DNA of 33,011 nt from an uncultured Bacteroides sp. (GCA_905198575.1 CAJKDC010000020.1:1-33011); one strand, 5' to 3'. Positions 24,740 to 33,011 are shown, counted from the stretch's first letter. Numbers and translations: made by a program. The notes: generated from the sequence alone by a model not told the origin.

Positions 24740-26101
24740 ATGAAAATGAAGATGGTTACAGCGCTGTGTGTTCTTTCATTAAGTGCAACAGCAACATTTG
24801 CTCAGAAAGGAGTAGAAGATGGATCTCGATTCGGTCATGGCGAAGACAGTGTTCGCTGCTTGCAGAACATCAGTATCTACACCGAATATGTAAAGACTAA
24901 CAACTTTAAAGATGCTTACAAACCTTGGTTGGCTGTATTCAACGAAGCTCCTTGGGCACAGGTAGGTACTTATACCAACGGTGCAAAAATCTTGCGCGGT
25001 CTTTTTATGGCTACAAAGAATGCTGCTGAACAGAAACAGTATCTTGACCAGCTGATGAAAGTATACGACCAGCGTATTGAATATCTTCCAAAACTGAATA
25101 CACTGATCAGAACTCCGGATACTAAGGGAGCTATTCTGGGTATGAAAGCTCACGACTACATCACCTTCTCGGGTGCTAATGTAGATGTAAACAAAGCTTA
25201 TGACATGCTGAAAGAATGTATCGATTCTGAAAAAGAAAAAGCTGACTACTTTGTTTACATGGACTTTATGGATATCTCTGCAAGAAAACTTAAAGCAGAT
25301 CCTAACCACAAAGAACAGTTCATCCAGGATTACCTGACTGCTTCTGGTTATGCTGATGCAGCTCACAAGGCAGCTAAGAAACCTAGCACTCAGAAAAACC
25401 TGAAAGTTGCTAAAGATAACGTAGATGCATACTTCATCAACAGTGGTGCTGCAAGCTGCGAAAACCTGCAGGCTATCTACGGTCCGAAAGTTGCTCAGAA
25501 CAAAACTAACTTGGATTACCTGAAACAGGTTATCTCTGTAATGCAGTTGCTGAAATGTACAGACCAGCAGGCTTACTTCGACGCTTCTGAAGCTGCTCAT
25601 GCTATCGAACCGACTGCTGCTACAGCTGTAGGTTGTGCATACATGTACTATAAGAAAGGTGACATGGACAAGAGCATGAACTATTTTGACCAGGCTATCG
25701 AACTGGAACAGGATGCTGTGAAGAAAGCTGAATACTGCTACAATGCAGCTGTTGTATTGTTCAGCAAAAAACAGTACAGCAAAGCTAAACAGTATGCCAA
25801 CAAAGCTATCGCTACTAACGGCAGCTACGGACAGCCTTATATCCTGATTGCTCAGATGTATGCAGCTAGTCCTAACTGGAGCGACGAAAATGCATTGAAC
25901 AAATGTACTTATTTTGCAGTTATCGATAAATTGCAGCGTGCAAAGAGTGTTGACCCAAGCGTTGCAGAAGAAGCTAATAAGTTAATCTCAACTTACTCTC
26001 GTCACACTCCAAAAGATGAAGACTTGTTCTTCCTCGGTTTGAAGAAAGGTTCTACTGTTCAGATCGGCGGATGGATTGGCGAAACTACAACCATTAGATA
26101 A
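24740..26101 (+). CDS. Exported tetratricopeptide-repeat protein
   Basis: A 453-residue protein with a signal peptide ending in ATFAQ. The body is almost entirely helical. Recognisable TPR units include AVGCAYMYYKKGDMDKSMNY (about 293-312) and ACYN-type helices leading to VVLFSKKQYSKAKQYANKAI, then YILIAQMYAAS. Earlier parts (ISIYTEYVKTNNFKDAYKPW) look like degenerate repeats. Such proteins act as periplasmic scaffolds in Bacteroidetes; no partner can be named. Codons are strongly biased (GCT, AAA, CTG, AAC), unlike the flanking genes, which suggests high expression. It ends 5 nt before the lptC-like gene. Confidence 0.85.
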   Translation: MKMKMVTALCVLSLSATATFAQKGVEDGSRFGHGEDSVRCLQNISIYTEYVKTNNFKDAYKPWLAVFNEAPWAQVGTYTNGAKILRGLFMATKNAAEQKQYLDQLMKVYDQRIEYLPKLNTLIRTPDTKGAILGMKAHDYITFSGANVDVNKAYDMLKECIDSEKEKADYFVYMDFMDISARKLKADPNHKEQFIQDYLTASGYADAAHKAAKKPSTQKNLKVAKDNVDAYFINSGAASCENLQAIYGPKVAQNKTNLDYLKQVISVMQLLKCTDQQAYFDASEAAHAIEPTAATAVGCAYMYYKKGDMDKSMNYFDQAIELEQDAVKKAEYCYNAAVVLFSKKQYSKAKQYANKAIATNGSYGQPYILIAQMYAASPNWSDENALNKCTYFAVIDKLQRAKSVDPSVAEEANKLISTYSRHTPKDEDLFFLGLKKGSTVQIGGWIGETTTIR

Positions 26102-26106
26102 TCGAT

Positions 26107-26736
26107 ATGTCACAAAGACAATATAACGAAACTAATTCATTCTTTACTTACATAACAGCTGCCGTACTGGTGGCTGTTATGTTTGTTTTACTTCCTGCGT
26201 GTAGCAGTCAGAAGAAAAAAACAGCTCCGGCCATTGTGGAAGGTGACTCGCTGCCTACCATGCGCTCTACGGGTGTAGAGACTTTAGTTTCGGACTCAGG
26301 AATGATACGATACAAAGTCATTACGGAAGAGTGGCTGATTTACAGCAAACGGAATCCTCCTTTCTGGGCTTTCGAAAAAGGAGTTTACCTGGAAAAATTC
26401 GATTCGTTATTTCACATAGATGCCAGCATCAAGGCAGACACAGCTTATTACTACGAAACAAAAAAACTTTGGGAGTTACGTAAAAACGTACATATCCGAA
26501 GCCAGAAGGGAGAAAAGTTCGATACAGACCAGCTCTTCTGGGATCAGGAAAACAAAAAAATATATTCTGACAAATTTATCCGGATTGAAGGTAGCGACCG
26601 CATCCTGACAGGATATGGCTTTGAATCGAATCAAGAGATGACAGAATATAGGATATTTAATAACACCGGTATTTTTGCTGTAGAAAACACATCTACTACC
26701 CCCAAGGATACCTTGCAACAAGACAGCATACACTAA
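26107..26736 (+). CDS. lptC: LptC-family LPS export protein
   Basis: A 209-residue membrane-anchored periplasmic protein. A hydrophobic segment (about 14-30) ends in LPAC (C32), which could be a lipobox, unlike the plain transmembrane anchor of E. coli LptC. The domain follows (about 50-195), beta-rich: IRYKVITEEWLIYSK, FEKGVYLEKFDS, ASIKADTAYYYETKKLWEL, VHIRSQKGEKFDTDQLFWDQ, KKIYSDKFIRI. These alternating strand repeats are the LptC/LptA beta-jellyroll fold that passes lipopolysaccharide from the inner-membrane LptBFG extractor to the periplasmic bridge. The gene lies between the TPR and CNNM/CBS genes with gaps of 5 and 13 nt, so it is clearly in an operon. Confidence 0.85.
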   Translation: MSQRQYNETNSFFTYITAAVLVAVMFVLLPACSSQKKKTAPAIVEGDSLPTMRSTGVETLVSDSGMIRYKVITEEWLIYSKRNPPFWAFEKGVYLEKFDSLFHIDASIKADTAYYYETKKLWELRKNVHIRSQKGEKFDTDQLFWDQENKKIYSDKFIRIEGSDRILTGYGFESNQEMTEYRIFNNTGIFAVENTSTTPKDTLQQDSIH

Positions 26737-26749
26737 TTTTCCGCCACAG

Positions 26750-28006
26750 ATGGAACTTATCATAGAATTACTTATTTCAATGGCTTTTTCCGCTTTTTTT
26801 TCGGGGATGGAAATAGCCTTTGTATCATCCAGCAAGCTGAGATTTGAAATGGACAGAGAAAACGGGGGCTTCACGACCCGTGTCCTCAGCGTATTCTATA
26901 AGGACCCAAACAATTTTATATCTACCATGCTAGTGGGAAACAATATCGCACTGGTTATATATGGTATATTGATGGCCCAGATCATAGAAACGCATTTGCT
27001 GAGTGATATGATTACCAACCAGGCAATCATGGTCATGATGCAGACAATCATTTCTACCCTTATTATTCTGGTTACAGGCGAATTTATGCCAAAAACTTTA
27101 TTCAAAATAAATCCAAACTTCACCCTGCGCCTGTTTGCCATCCCGTGCTTTATTTGTTATGTAGTACTTTATCCCATCAGTAAATTTGCTTCGGGTATCT
27201 CTACCCTGATACTATGGTTCACCGGTACGAAGATCAACAAAGAGCAGACCAACCGTGCATTTACAAAAGTAGACCTTGACTACCTGATACAAAGCAGTAT
27301 CGACAATACTGAAAACAAAGAAGAAATAGAAACGGAAATCCAGATTTTCCAGAATGCGCTGGACTTTTCGAACATAAAAATCCGGGATTGCATGATTCCG
27401 CGTACGGAAATCATTGCCATCGAAACCACAGCAACCATAGAAGAGCTGAAAAACAGCTTTATTGAAAGCGGGAAAAGTAAAATCCTGGTTTACAACGAAG
27501 ACATTGACAATATCGTAGGATATATCCACTCGTCCGACATGTTTTATGAAGGAAAAGAATGGACCAAGAAAGTACGCGCTATCCCTATTGTACCCGAAAC
27601 AATGGCTGCTCAGAAGCTGATGAAATTGTTCATGCAGCAGAAAAAATCGCTTGCAGTCGTTGTTGATGAATTTGGGGGTACAGCCGGAATTGTTGCTATG
27701 GAAGACTTGGTCGAGGAAATTTTCGGCGAAATAGAAGACGAGCATGACTTTGACTCGGAAGTAGCCAAACAAACGGCCAACGGGGAATATGTTATGTCCG
27801 GACGACTGGAAATTGAAAAGGCGAACCAGAAATTCGACTTGAAGTTACCTGAATCGGACGAATATCAGACAATCGGCGGACTGATTTTACATTATTACCA
27901 GAGTATTCCGAAAGCGCATGAAGTCATCAACATCGACAACTTCGAATTCAAAATCATCAAAGTAACAGCCACCAAAATAGAGCTGGTGAAGCTGAAAGTG
28001 AAATAA
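26750..28006 (+). CDS. CNNM/CBS-domain membrane protein (HlyC/CorC family, GldE-like)
   Basis: A 418-residue inner-membrane protein. Residues 1-160 form a CNNM (DUF21) domain with about four hydrophobic helices and the motif FFSGMEIAFVSSSKLR. A CBS pair spans about 210-330, with the family motifs MIPRTEI (215-221) and VVVDEFGGTAGIVAMEDL (303-320). Residues about 340-418 are the CorC_HlyC domain. Family members are linked to magnesium or cobalt efflux; in gliding Bacteroidetes a relative is GldE. Transport activity is inferred only from family. It is the last of the tightly packed genes that start at coaX. Confidence 0.9.
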   Translation: MELIIELLISMAFSAFFSGMEIAFVSSSKLRFEMDRENGGFTTRVLSVFYKDPNNFISTMLVGNNIALVIYGILMAQIIETHLLSDMITNQAIMVMMQTIISTLIILVTGEFMPKTLFKINPNFTLRLFAIPCFICYVVLYPISKFASGISTLILWFTGTKINKEQTNRAFTKVDLDYLIQSSIDNTENKEEIETEIQIFQNALDFSNIKIRDCMIPRTEIIAIETTATIEELKNSFIESGKSKILVYNEDIDNIVGYIHSSDMFYEGKEWTKKVRAIPIVPETMAAQKLMKLFMQQKKSLAVVVDEFGGTAGIVAMEDLVEEIFGEIEDEHDFDSEVAKQTANGEYVMSGRLEIEKANQKFDLKLPESDEYQTIGGLILHYYQSIPKAHEVINIDNFEFKIIKVTATKIELVKLKVK

Positions 28007-28053
28007 GAACCACATTTTTTGCGTATAAAATAGCTTGTGAAATACATTTTTTG

Positions 28054-28061
28054 TATCTTCG
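28054..28061 (+). promoter_or_regulatory. Candidate -7 box of the ppiD-like gene
   Basis: TATCTTCG, one mismatch to TAnnTTTG, in the 106-nt gap between the CNNM/CBS gene and the next start. No convincing -33 element at the right distance. Confidence 0.3.
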
Positions 28062-28112
28062 TGCGCTAAATACTAAAATAAGGAAAAACAATAAACAAAA
28101 AACTATAAATAA

Positions 28113-30251
28113 ATGGCAACTTTACAAAAAATCAGAAGCAAAGGACCTCTGTTGGTCGTTGTAATTGGTCTTGCCCTTTTTGCATTCGTCGCTGGTGACG
28201 CATGGAAAGTTTTACAGCCACACCAAGGCAAGCAAGACGTAGGAGAAATTAATGGTGAAACGCTCTCTGCCCAGGATTTCCAGAAAATGGTAGAAGAGTA
28301 TAGTGAAGTTATCAAACTTACTAACGGACTGACTTCACTGAATGATGACCAGCAAAACAACATTAAAGATCAGGTATGGCAAACATACGTTAACAATAAC
28401 CTGATTGCCAGCGAAGCAAAAAAACTGGGACTGAAGGTTACAGACGCTGAAATCGAAGCTATCATCAACGAAGGTGCAAACCCACTGTTGTTGCAGAGTC
28501 CTTTCCGCAACCCACAGACTGGTACATTCGATAAGGATATGCTGAAAAAATTCCTGGTTGATTATGCCAACATGGGTTCATCACAGATGTCTGCTCAGTA
28601 TGCTGAATATTACCAGCAGATGTACAACTACTGGAAGTTCATCGAAAAAACATTGAAAGAATCTACACTGGTACAGAAATATCAGAATCTGATTGCTAAA
28701 TCATTGATTTCAAACCCTGTTTCTGCTGAAGATGCATTCAAGGCACGCACTGAACAGTCTGACCTGCTTCTGGCTGCTATTCCTTATTCTTCTATCAACG
28801 ATTCTACCGTACAGGTTAGCAACGATGAGATCAAGGAACTATACAACAAGAGAAAAGAAAGCTTCAAACAGTTGGCTGAAACCCGTAACATCAAGTACAT
28901 TGACGTACACGTTGTTCCTTCTGAAGCCGACCGCAAAGCTGTAGAAAAAGATGTAACTGATTATAGCTCACAGTTAGCTGCTACTACATCAGACTACGCT
29001 ACTTTCATCCGTTCTACTGGTTCAACAGTTTCTTTCAACGATGTTGTTGTAAACAAGACAGCACTTCCTTCAGATGTTGCTACTCGCTTGGACTCAACAA
29101 CTGTTAACGAAGTATACGGACCTTACTACAACCAGAGCGATGACTCATTCAACGCATTTAAGATTATTGCTAAAGAATCTGCTCCAGACTCAATCCAGTT
29201 CCGTCAGATTCAGGTTTATGCAAACACTATCGATGCAACAAAAACTTTGGCCGACAGTATCTACACTGCTTTGAAAGGTGGTGCCGACTTTGCTGAACTG
29301 GCTAAGAAATACGGACAGACCGGCGAAGCTACTTGGGTAGATGCTCGTAGCTGGGAAAATGCGGCTCTGGATGCTGAAAACGCTAAGTTCGTAAATACGC
29401 TGATTAACCAGCCTGCTAAAGAACTGGCTAACCTCGAAATTGGTCAGGCTAATGTAATTCTGCAGGTTATGGACAAGAAAGCTATGAAACCTAAATATAA
29501 AGTTGCTGTTGTTAAATGCCCGGTTGAGTTCAGCAAAGAAACTTACAACGATGCATACAACAAATTCAGCCAGTTCGTAGCTCAGAATACTACATTGGCA
29601 GATATGGAAAAGAATGCTGAAGAAAACGGCTACCGTATCATGTCTAACGAAGACTTCAGCAGCGCTTCGCATTATGTAGGTGGCGTTAAATCTACTCGCG
29701 AAGCTTTGAAATGGGTATTCAGCGCAAAAGAAGGCGAAGTTTCTCCGCTGTACGAATGTGGCGAAAACGACCATCTGATGGTTGTAGGTCTGGAAGCTAT
29801 CCATCCGGAAGGATACCGTAGCATCAACCTGGTTGCAGACCAGCTGAAAGCAGAACTTATCCGTGATAAGAAAGCTGAAAAGATTATGGCAAGCATGGCT
29901 TCGGCTACTTCATTCGACCAGGCTAAGGCTTTGACTAACGCAGTAAGCGACTCTGTAAAACACGTAACATTTGCTGCTCCTGCATTCATCGCTGTAACAA
30001 GTGCCAGCGAACCGGTAATCGGTGCTTATGCAAGCAAAACTGATGTAAACAAGCTTTCTGCTCCTATCAAAGGCACAAGAGGTGTTTACATGATTCAGGT
30101 TTACAACAAAGAAAAGAGCTCTGAAGAATTCGATGCTAAAGCAGAAGAATCTACACTGGCTAACATGACTGCAAACATCGCAATCCGTCAGTTCATTGGC
30201 GACTTGTATCAGAAAGCTGAAGTTAAAGACAGCAGATACTTGTTCTTCTAA
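28113..30251 (+). CDS. Membrane-anchored SurA/PpiD-type peptidyl-prolyl isomerase (periplasmic chaperone)
   Basis: A 712-residue protein. One N-terminal transmembrane helix (about 12-30, LLVVVIGLALFAFVAG) anchors it with the bulk in the periplasm. Residues about 38-190 form the SurA/PpiD-type N-terminal chaperone domain (VGEINGETLSAQDFQKMVEE ... VWQTYVNNNLIASEAKKLGL). A parvulin domain lies about 350-460 (QFRQIQVY, ADSIYTALKGGADFAELAKK), but the usual GG-x-LG segment reads EATWVDARSW, so isomerase activity may be weak. A further parvulin-like region follows near 540-570. It probably helps outer-membrane proteins fold after Sec export. Codon use is strongly biased, as in the TPR gene. It ends at a convergent terminator. 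Confidence 0.92.
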   Translation: MATLQKIRSKGPLLVVVIGLALFAFVAGDAWKVLQPHQGKQDVGEINGETLSAQDFQKMVEEYSEVIKLTNGLTSLNDDQQNNIKDQVWQTYVNNNLIASEAKKLGLKVTDAEIEAIINEGANPLLLQSPFRNPQTGTFDKDMLKKFLVDYANMGSSQMSAQYAEYYQQMYNYWKFIEKTLKESTLVQKYQNLIAKSLISNPVSAEDAFKARTEQSDLLLAAIPYSSINDSTVQVSNDEIKELYNKRKESFKQLAETRNIKYIDVHVVPSEADRKAVEKDVTDYSSQLAATTSDYATFIRSTGSTVSFNDVVVNKTALPSDVATRLDSTTVNEVYGPYYNQSDDSFNAFKIIAKESAPDSIQFRQIQVYANTIDATKTLADSIYTALKGGADFAELAKKYGQTGEATWVDARSWENAALDAENAKFVNTLINQPAKELANLEIGQANVILQVMDKKAMKPKYKVAVVKCPVEFSKETYNDAYNKFSQFVAQNTTLADMEKNAEENGYRIMSNEDFSSASHYVGGVKSTREALKWVFSAKEGEVSPLYECGENDHLMVVGLEAIHPEGYRSINLVADQLKAELIRDKKAEKIMASMASATSFDQAKALTNAVSDSVKHVTFAAPAFIAVTSASEPVIGAYASKTDVNKLSAPIKGTRGVYMIQVYNKEKSSEEFDAKAEESTLANMTANIAIRQFIGDLYQKAEVKDSRYLFF

Positions 30252-30279
30252 TCATAGCACAAGGCTATATAGTATATAA

Positions 30280-30327
30280 AAAATATCCCGGTTTCCTCCG
30301 TTCTGAAAAAGGAAACTGGGATATTTT
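30280..30327. terminator. Bidirectional hairpin terminator
   Basis: 17-bp inverted repeat AAAATATCCCGGTTTCC (30280-30296) / GGAAACTGGGATATTTT (30311-30327) with a single G-T pair and a 14-nt loop, between the convergent ppiD-like and ATP-grasp-like genes. A-run and T-run flanks suit both directions. Confidence 0.87.
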
Positions 30328-30349
30328 GTTTTCCAGCATGTGCTCTTTT

Positions 30350-31618
30350 TTATTTTTCTTCCACCTGCAAATAAACCTGATAACGCGTACCGGGTTTTAC
30401 CGGTGTCAATGAGAAATATCCGCTTTGTAATCTGCCATCCGCTGTAAGACGGACCGGATGTGCTGCAGAAAGCTGTTTATGTGCCTCTAAAGCTTCCCCG
30501 TCTGCTCCATAATGCTCAACGACATACCATCCCTGCACCGATGGTGCCAGATAGGTATCAGTAATCAGACGGGATACAACTCCCATATTCATACGCAGAT
30601 TGATTTCCACACAAGGATGAACCCGAAAACCATCCTCCGTACGGCAAACCATCATATCCACTCCCAGATAGCCGGAGTAGGAGGTCCCGAGCAGACCAGA
30701 CAATACCGCAACCAATGTGTCACGGACTTCTTGCAAGACATCAACAGTTACCCACGTACATAAACGCTGTTCGATAGCCTCATTGGTCGCGAGCCAATTT
30801 GCCTTGTAGTTTCCATGCGTATCGGTATCAAAAAACGAGTAGCCGGCAAAACGTACATCACCATTACCCACTGCCAGAAACTCCATGGCAAAATCACAAA
30901 CTTTTTCGTAAAGGGGTTCCAGCATCAGATACCCCTGTGTACGCAGAATGCGGGCAACCCATCCGGCTACAGAATCTGTCAGTGTATCCCAAGACAAACG
31001 AACCAACCCTCTCCCACTTCCAGACCAGGGCGCTTTCAGGATAGACTGCCCCGTCTGTTGCAATCCCTGTTTTACCTCTTCGAAGGAGCGACAGACCTTA
31101 GCTTCTCCACAAATACCATGCTTACCCACAAAAGTCTGCAAAACCTCCACACATTGCTGACGCCCTGCCAGTACCCGATAACGGACCAACTGCTCCTCCG
31201 TCGGAAGAGATTCGGCAGCAATACCGGATTCGCGCAAACGGTGAACCAAAGCTTTGTTCCATCCCCAGGGATGATAATTTCCTTTCGACCACTCATCAGT
31301 CCAGTCCACATCAGGCAAGGCCAGTCCGCCCTGCGACTGCTTGCGGAGTATCTCCACATCATCCATAGCTGCCACCTTTACCGTAAGCAAAGCATCAGTT
31401 CCCATACACTGCCATGCCATACCCACCGAAGGGAAAAACGGTGAATCTCCTTGCCCGGTAACCTCTTCCCTACCGGAAAGACAAGCAGCAAACCAAGCCG
31501 GCAAAACAGCAAGGTCGTCTGCCATCCGGCCTATTTCGGCAGGCATCTTATAATAAGGCGTATTGTTGGCCAAAGCCATGTCCTGTTCGGGATTAAAATA
31601 AAATATTTCTACACACAT
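30350..31618 (-). CDS. ATP-grasp-like protein of unknown substrate
   Basis: A 422-residue cytoplasmic protein. The frame is open up to 31657, but the ATG at 31618 (MCVEIFYFNPEQDMALAN) starts the folded sequence and suits the -7 box at 31646. Residues about 145-345 look like an ATP-grasp fold: an A-loop-like QSILKAPWSGSGRGLVRL (191-208, glycine-rich), YLMLEPLYEKVCDFAMEFL (230-248), GYLGVDMMV, and the metal-binding strand PCVEINLRMNMG (335-346, E338 and N340). ATP-grasp enzymes ligate a carboxylate to an amine or thiol through an acyl phosphate; the substrate cannot be told. The N-terminal half (NPEQDMALANNTPYY) is not recognised. It stands alone on its strand, divergent from the AAA ATPase. 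Confidence 0.75.
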   Translation of the reverse strand: MCVEIFYFNPEQDMALANNTPYYKMPAEIGRMADDLAVLPAWFAACLSGREEVTGQGDSPFFPSVGMAWQCMGTDALLTVKVAAMDDVEILRKQSQGGLALPDVDWTDEWSKGNYHPWGWNKALVHRLRESGIAAESLPTEEQLVRYRVLAGRQQCVEVLQTFVGKHGICGEAKVCRSFEEVKQGLQQTGQSILKAPWSGSGRGLVRLSWDTLTDSVAGWVARILRTQGYLMLEPLYEKVCDFAMEFLAVGNGDVRFAGYSFFDTDTHGNYKANWLATNEAIEQRLCTWVTVDVLQEVRDTLVAVLSGLLGTSYSGYLGVDMMVCRTEDGFRVHPCVEINLRMNMGVVSRLITDTYLAPSVQGWYVVEHYGADGEALEAHKQLSAAHPVRLTADGRLQSGYFSLTPVKPGTRYQVYLQVEEK

Positions 31619-31645
31619 AAAATCAAGATAACAAGAACAATAACA

Positions 31646-31653
31646 CAAAGATA
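31646..31653 (-). promoter_or_regulatory. Candidate -7 box of the ATP-grasp-like gene
   Basis: The minus strand reads TATCTTTG, an exact fit to TAnnTTTG, 27 nt before the ATG at 31618. No clear -33 TTTG. Confidence 0.45.
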
Positions 31654-31685
31654 GCAAGTTAAAAGGAATATTTTGCCAACTCCAG

Positions 31686-31716
31686 TTTGCATTTTAAGAA
31701 ACAATTACTACATTTG
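31686..31716 (+). promoter_or_regulatory. Promoter of the AAA ATPase gene
   Basis: TTTG (31686-31689), 19 nt, then TACATTTG (31709-31716): both elements fit the Bacteroides sigma-factor consensus with correct spacing. The leader to the ATG at 31735 is about 12 nt. Confidence 0.7.
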
Positions 31717-31734
31717 CAAGGATAAATTTGCAAC

Positions 31735-32913
31735 ATGGAAACGTTTTACAGAACTCATAGCTACTTAGTAGAGCACACCAATGCTCCTGTTCGGCGTGCT
31801 CTAATGGATGAAATAGATTGGAGTCATCGCCTCATCGGAATTAAAGGTACCCGTGGGGTAGGAAAAACCACCTTCCTGTTACAATATGCCAAAGAAAAAT
31901 TTGGTTTCGACCGTTCGTGTCTGTTCATCAATATGAACAACTTCTATTTTTCGGCACACAGCATCGTAGAGTTTGCAGGTGAATTTGTAAAACGGGGAGG
32001 TAAAGTACTGCTTATCGACCAGGTTTTCAAGCACCCCGACTGGAGTCATGAACTGCGTACCTGCTACGAACGGTATCCACAACTGAAAATTGTGTTTACA
32101 GGTTCATCGGTAATGCGTCTTAAAGACGAAAATCCGGAACTGAACGGTATCGTAAAGTCGTACAACCTGCGCGGTTTTTCTTTCCGCGAATTCCTGAATC
32201 TGCAAACCGGCAATAATTTCCAGCCATTCTCTCTGGAAGAAATCCTCGACGGCCACGAACATCTGGCTAAAACCATTCTTCCACACATCAACCCCGTACA
32301 CTATCTGCAAGACTACATCCATCATGGATTTTATCCATTTTTTCTGGAAAAGCGCAATTTTTCTGAAAACTTGCTCAAAACCATGAATATGATGATAGAA
32401 GTAGATATTCTTTTAATCAAACAAATAGAGCTGAAATATCTCTCCAAGATAAAAAAATTACTATATTTGTTGGCAGTAGACGGACCTGTAGCCCCCAACG
32501 TAAGTCAGTTGGCGGCAGACATCCAGACATCTCGTGCTACGGTAATGAACTACATCAAGTACCTGGCCGATGCACGCCTTATCAACATGGTTTACCCCGA
32601 CGGAGAGCAATTCCCCAAGAAACCATCGAAGATTATGCTGCATAATACCAATCTGATGTACAGCATTTATCCTGTAAAAGTTGAAGAGCAGGATGTACTG
32701 GAGACCTTCTTCGTCAACTCCTTATGGAAGGACCATAAGATTAGCAAGGGAGAAAAAGGAACTTCATTCCGGGTAGACGGCGAGCTTCATTTCCGCATTT
32801 GTCCCGAAGGCTGCAAATTCAAGAACAGCCCGAACGTGTACTATGCACTTCACAAGTCGGAACTGGGGCACGGCAACCAGATACCGCTATGGATGTTCGG
32901 CTTTTTGTATTAA
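31735..32913 (+). CDS. AAA_14-type ATPase with winged-helix region
   Basis: A 392-residue protein of the widespread bacterial/archaeal AAA_14 ATPase group. Walker A is GTRGVGKTT (38-46). Walker B is VLLIDQVFKHPDW, in which the usual catalytic Glu after the Asp is Gln (D95-Q96). FTGSSVMRL is the sensor-1 region, and LRGFSFREFLNL is the typical following motif. Residues about 235-290 form a winged helix (NVSQLAADIQTSRATVMNYI). The C-terminal part (about 300-392) corresponds to the DUF4143-like nuclease-fold region but ends HGNQIPLWMFGFLY without a clear D...ExK set. The cellular role of the group is not known. Its genes are often single and mobile, and this one has its own strong promoter. Confidence 0.88.
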   Translation: METFYRTHSYLVEHTNAPVRRALMDEIDWSHRLIGIKGTRGVGKTTFLLQYAKEKFGFDRSCLFINMNNFYFSAHSIVEFAGEFVKRGGKVLLIDQVFKHPDWSHELRTCYERYPQLKIVFTGSSVMRLKDENPELNGIVKSYNLRGFSFREFLNLQTGNNFQPFSLEEILDGHEHLAKTILPHINPVHYLQDYIHHGFYPFFLEKRNFSENLLKTMNMMIEVDILLIKQIELKYLSKIKKLLYLLAVDGPVAPNVSQLAADIQTSRATVMNYIKYLADARLINMVYPDGEQFPKKPSKIMLHNTNLMYSIYPVKVEEQDVLETFFVNSLWKDHKISKGEKGTSFRVDGELHFRICPEGCKFKNSPNVYYALHKSELGHGNQIPLWMFGFLY

Positions 32914-32957
32914 GAACACTATTAAAGATTTTAATTACCTAATAATTAGTAATTTTT

Positions 32958-33011
32958 ATGACTAAACAAAAAAAATTCATCACTTGTGATGGTAACCAGG
33001 CTGCAGCACAT
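32958..33011 (+). CDS. nifJ: Pyruvate:ferredoxin (flavodoxin) oxidoreductase, N-terminal fragment (cut by window edge)
   Basis: The last 54 nt read MTKQKKFITCDGNQAAAH, the N-terminus I recognise for the large single-chain pyruvate:ferredoxin oxidoreductases of Bacteroidales (CDGN-x-AAAH). The enzyme oxidises pyruvate to acetyl-CoA and CO2 with reduced ferredoxin, using thiamine diphosphate and iron-sulfur clusters. Only 18 codons are visible. An AT-rich inverted repeat (32933-32954, AATTACCTAAT / ATTAGTAATT) touches the start region. Confidence 0.8.
   Translation, partial: MTKQKKFITCDGNQAAAH

Noticed and set aside
1..33011. CRISPR arrays, tRNA/rRNA genes, insertion sequences or integrase genes
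   Set aside because: No spaced direct repeats, tRNA T-loop-type motifs, transposase motifs or flanking inverted repeats were seen on reading both strands.

Overview
The window is chromosomal DNA of a Bacteroidales gut-type bacterium, most likely Bacteroides or Phocaeicola. The evidence is the gene content (a Lnb-type lipoprotein acyltransferase next to SecA, GH92/GH20/GH18 lipoprotein enzymes, an outer-membrane beta-barrel protein with a carboxypeptidase-regulatory-like N-terminus), the about 1,100-residue SecA with Bacteroidetes-type insertions, and many upstream octamers that fit the Bacteroides -7 consensus TAnnTTTG. There are no tRNA, rRNA, CRISPR, phage or insertion-sequence features that I can see.

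Region 1 (1-5.6 kb, all minus strand): the 5' part of an outer-membrane beta-barrel gene, a remnant of a small Bacteroides protein family, a DUF3943 protein, a cysteine-rich secreted protein of unknown function, and two Crp/Fnr-family regulators. The first regulator and the outer-membrane gene share a palindromic promoter-proximal element with the same spacing to a -7-like box. This suggests a small autoregulated regulon, with the site placed as in class II activation.

Region 2 (5.7-7.9 kb, plus): glycerate kinase and a threonine-aldolase-like PLP enzyme, closed by a strong bidirectional terminator. Region 3 (8.0-15.9 kb): a carbohydrate-degradation island of GH18, GH92, GH20 and GH2 enzymes. 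It suits host N-glycan breakdown and has no SusC/SusD pair in view. The GH2 gene is broken at an A8 tract and also appears to lack the segment that should hold its nucleophile.

Region 4 (16.0-22.3 kb, minus): one apparent transcription unit with a recognisable promoter and terminator, lnb-like gene > alkaline-phosphatase-fold protein > secA. The middle protein keeps the PafA fold signature but has lost nearly all metal ligands and the nucleophile, so it is probably a pseudo-enzyme.

Region 5 (22.7-30.3 kb, plus): coaX, an outer-membrane protein, a TPR protein, LptC, a CNNM/CBS (GldE-like) membrane protein, and a PpiD/SurA-like chaperone. This is largely an envelope-biogenesis cluster. Region 6 (30.35-33.0 kb): an ATP-grasp-like protein (minus), a divergent AAA ATPase, and the first 18 codons of a pyruvate:ferredoxin oxidoreductase gene running off the right edge.
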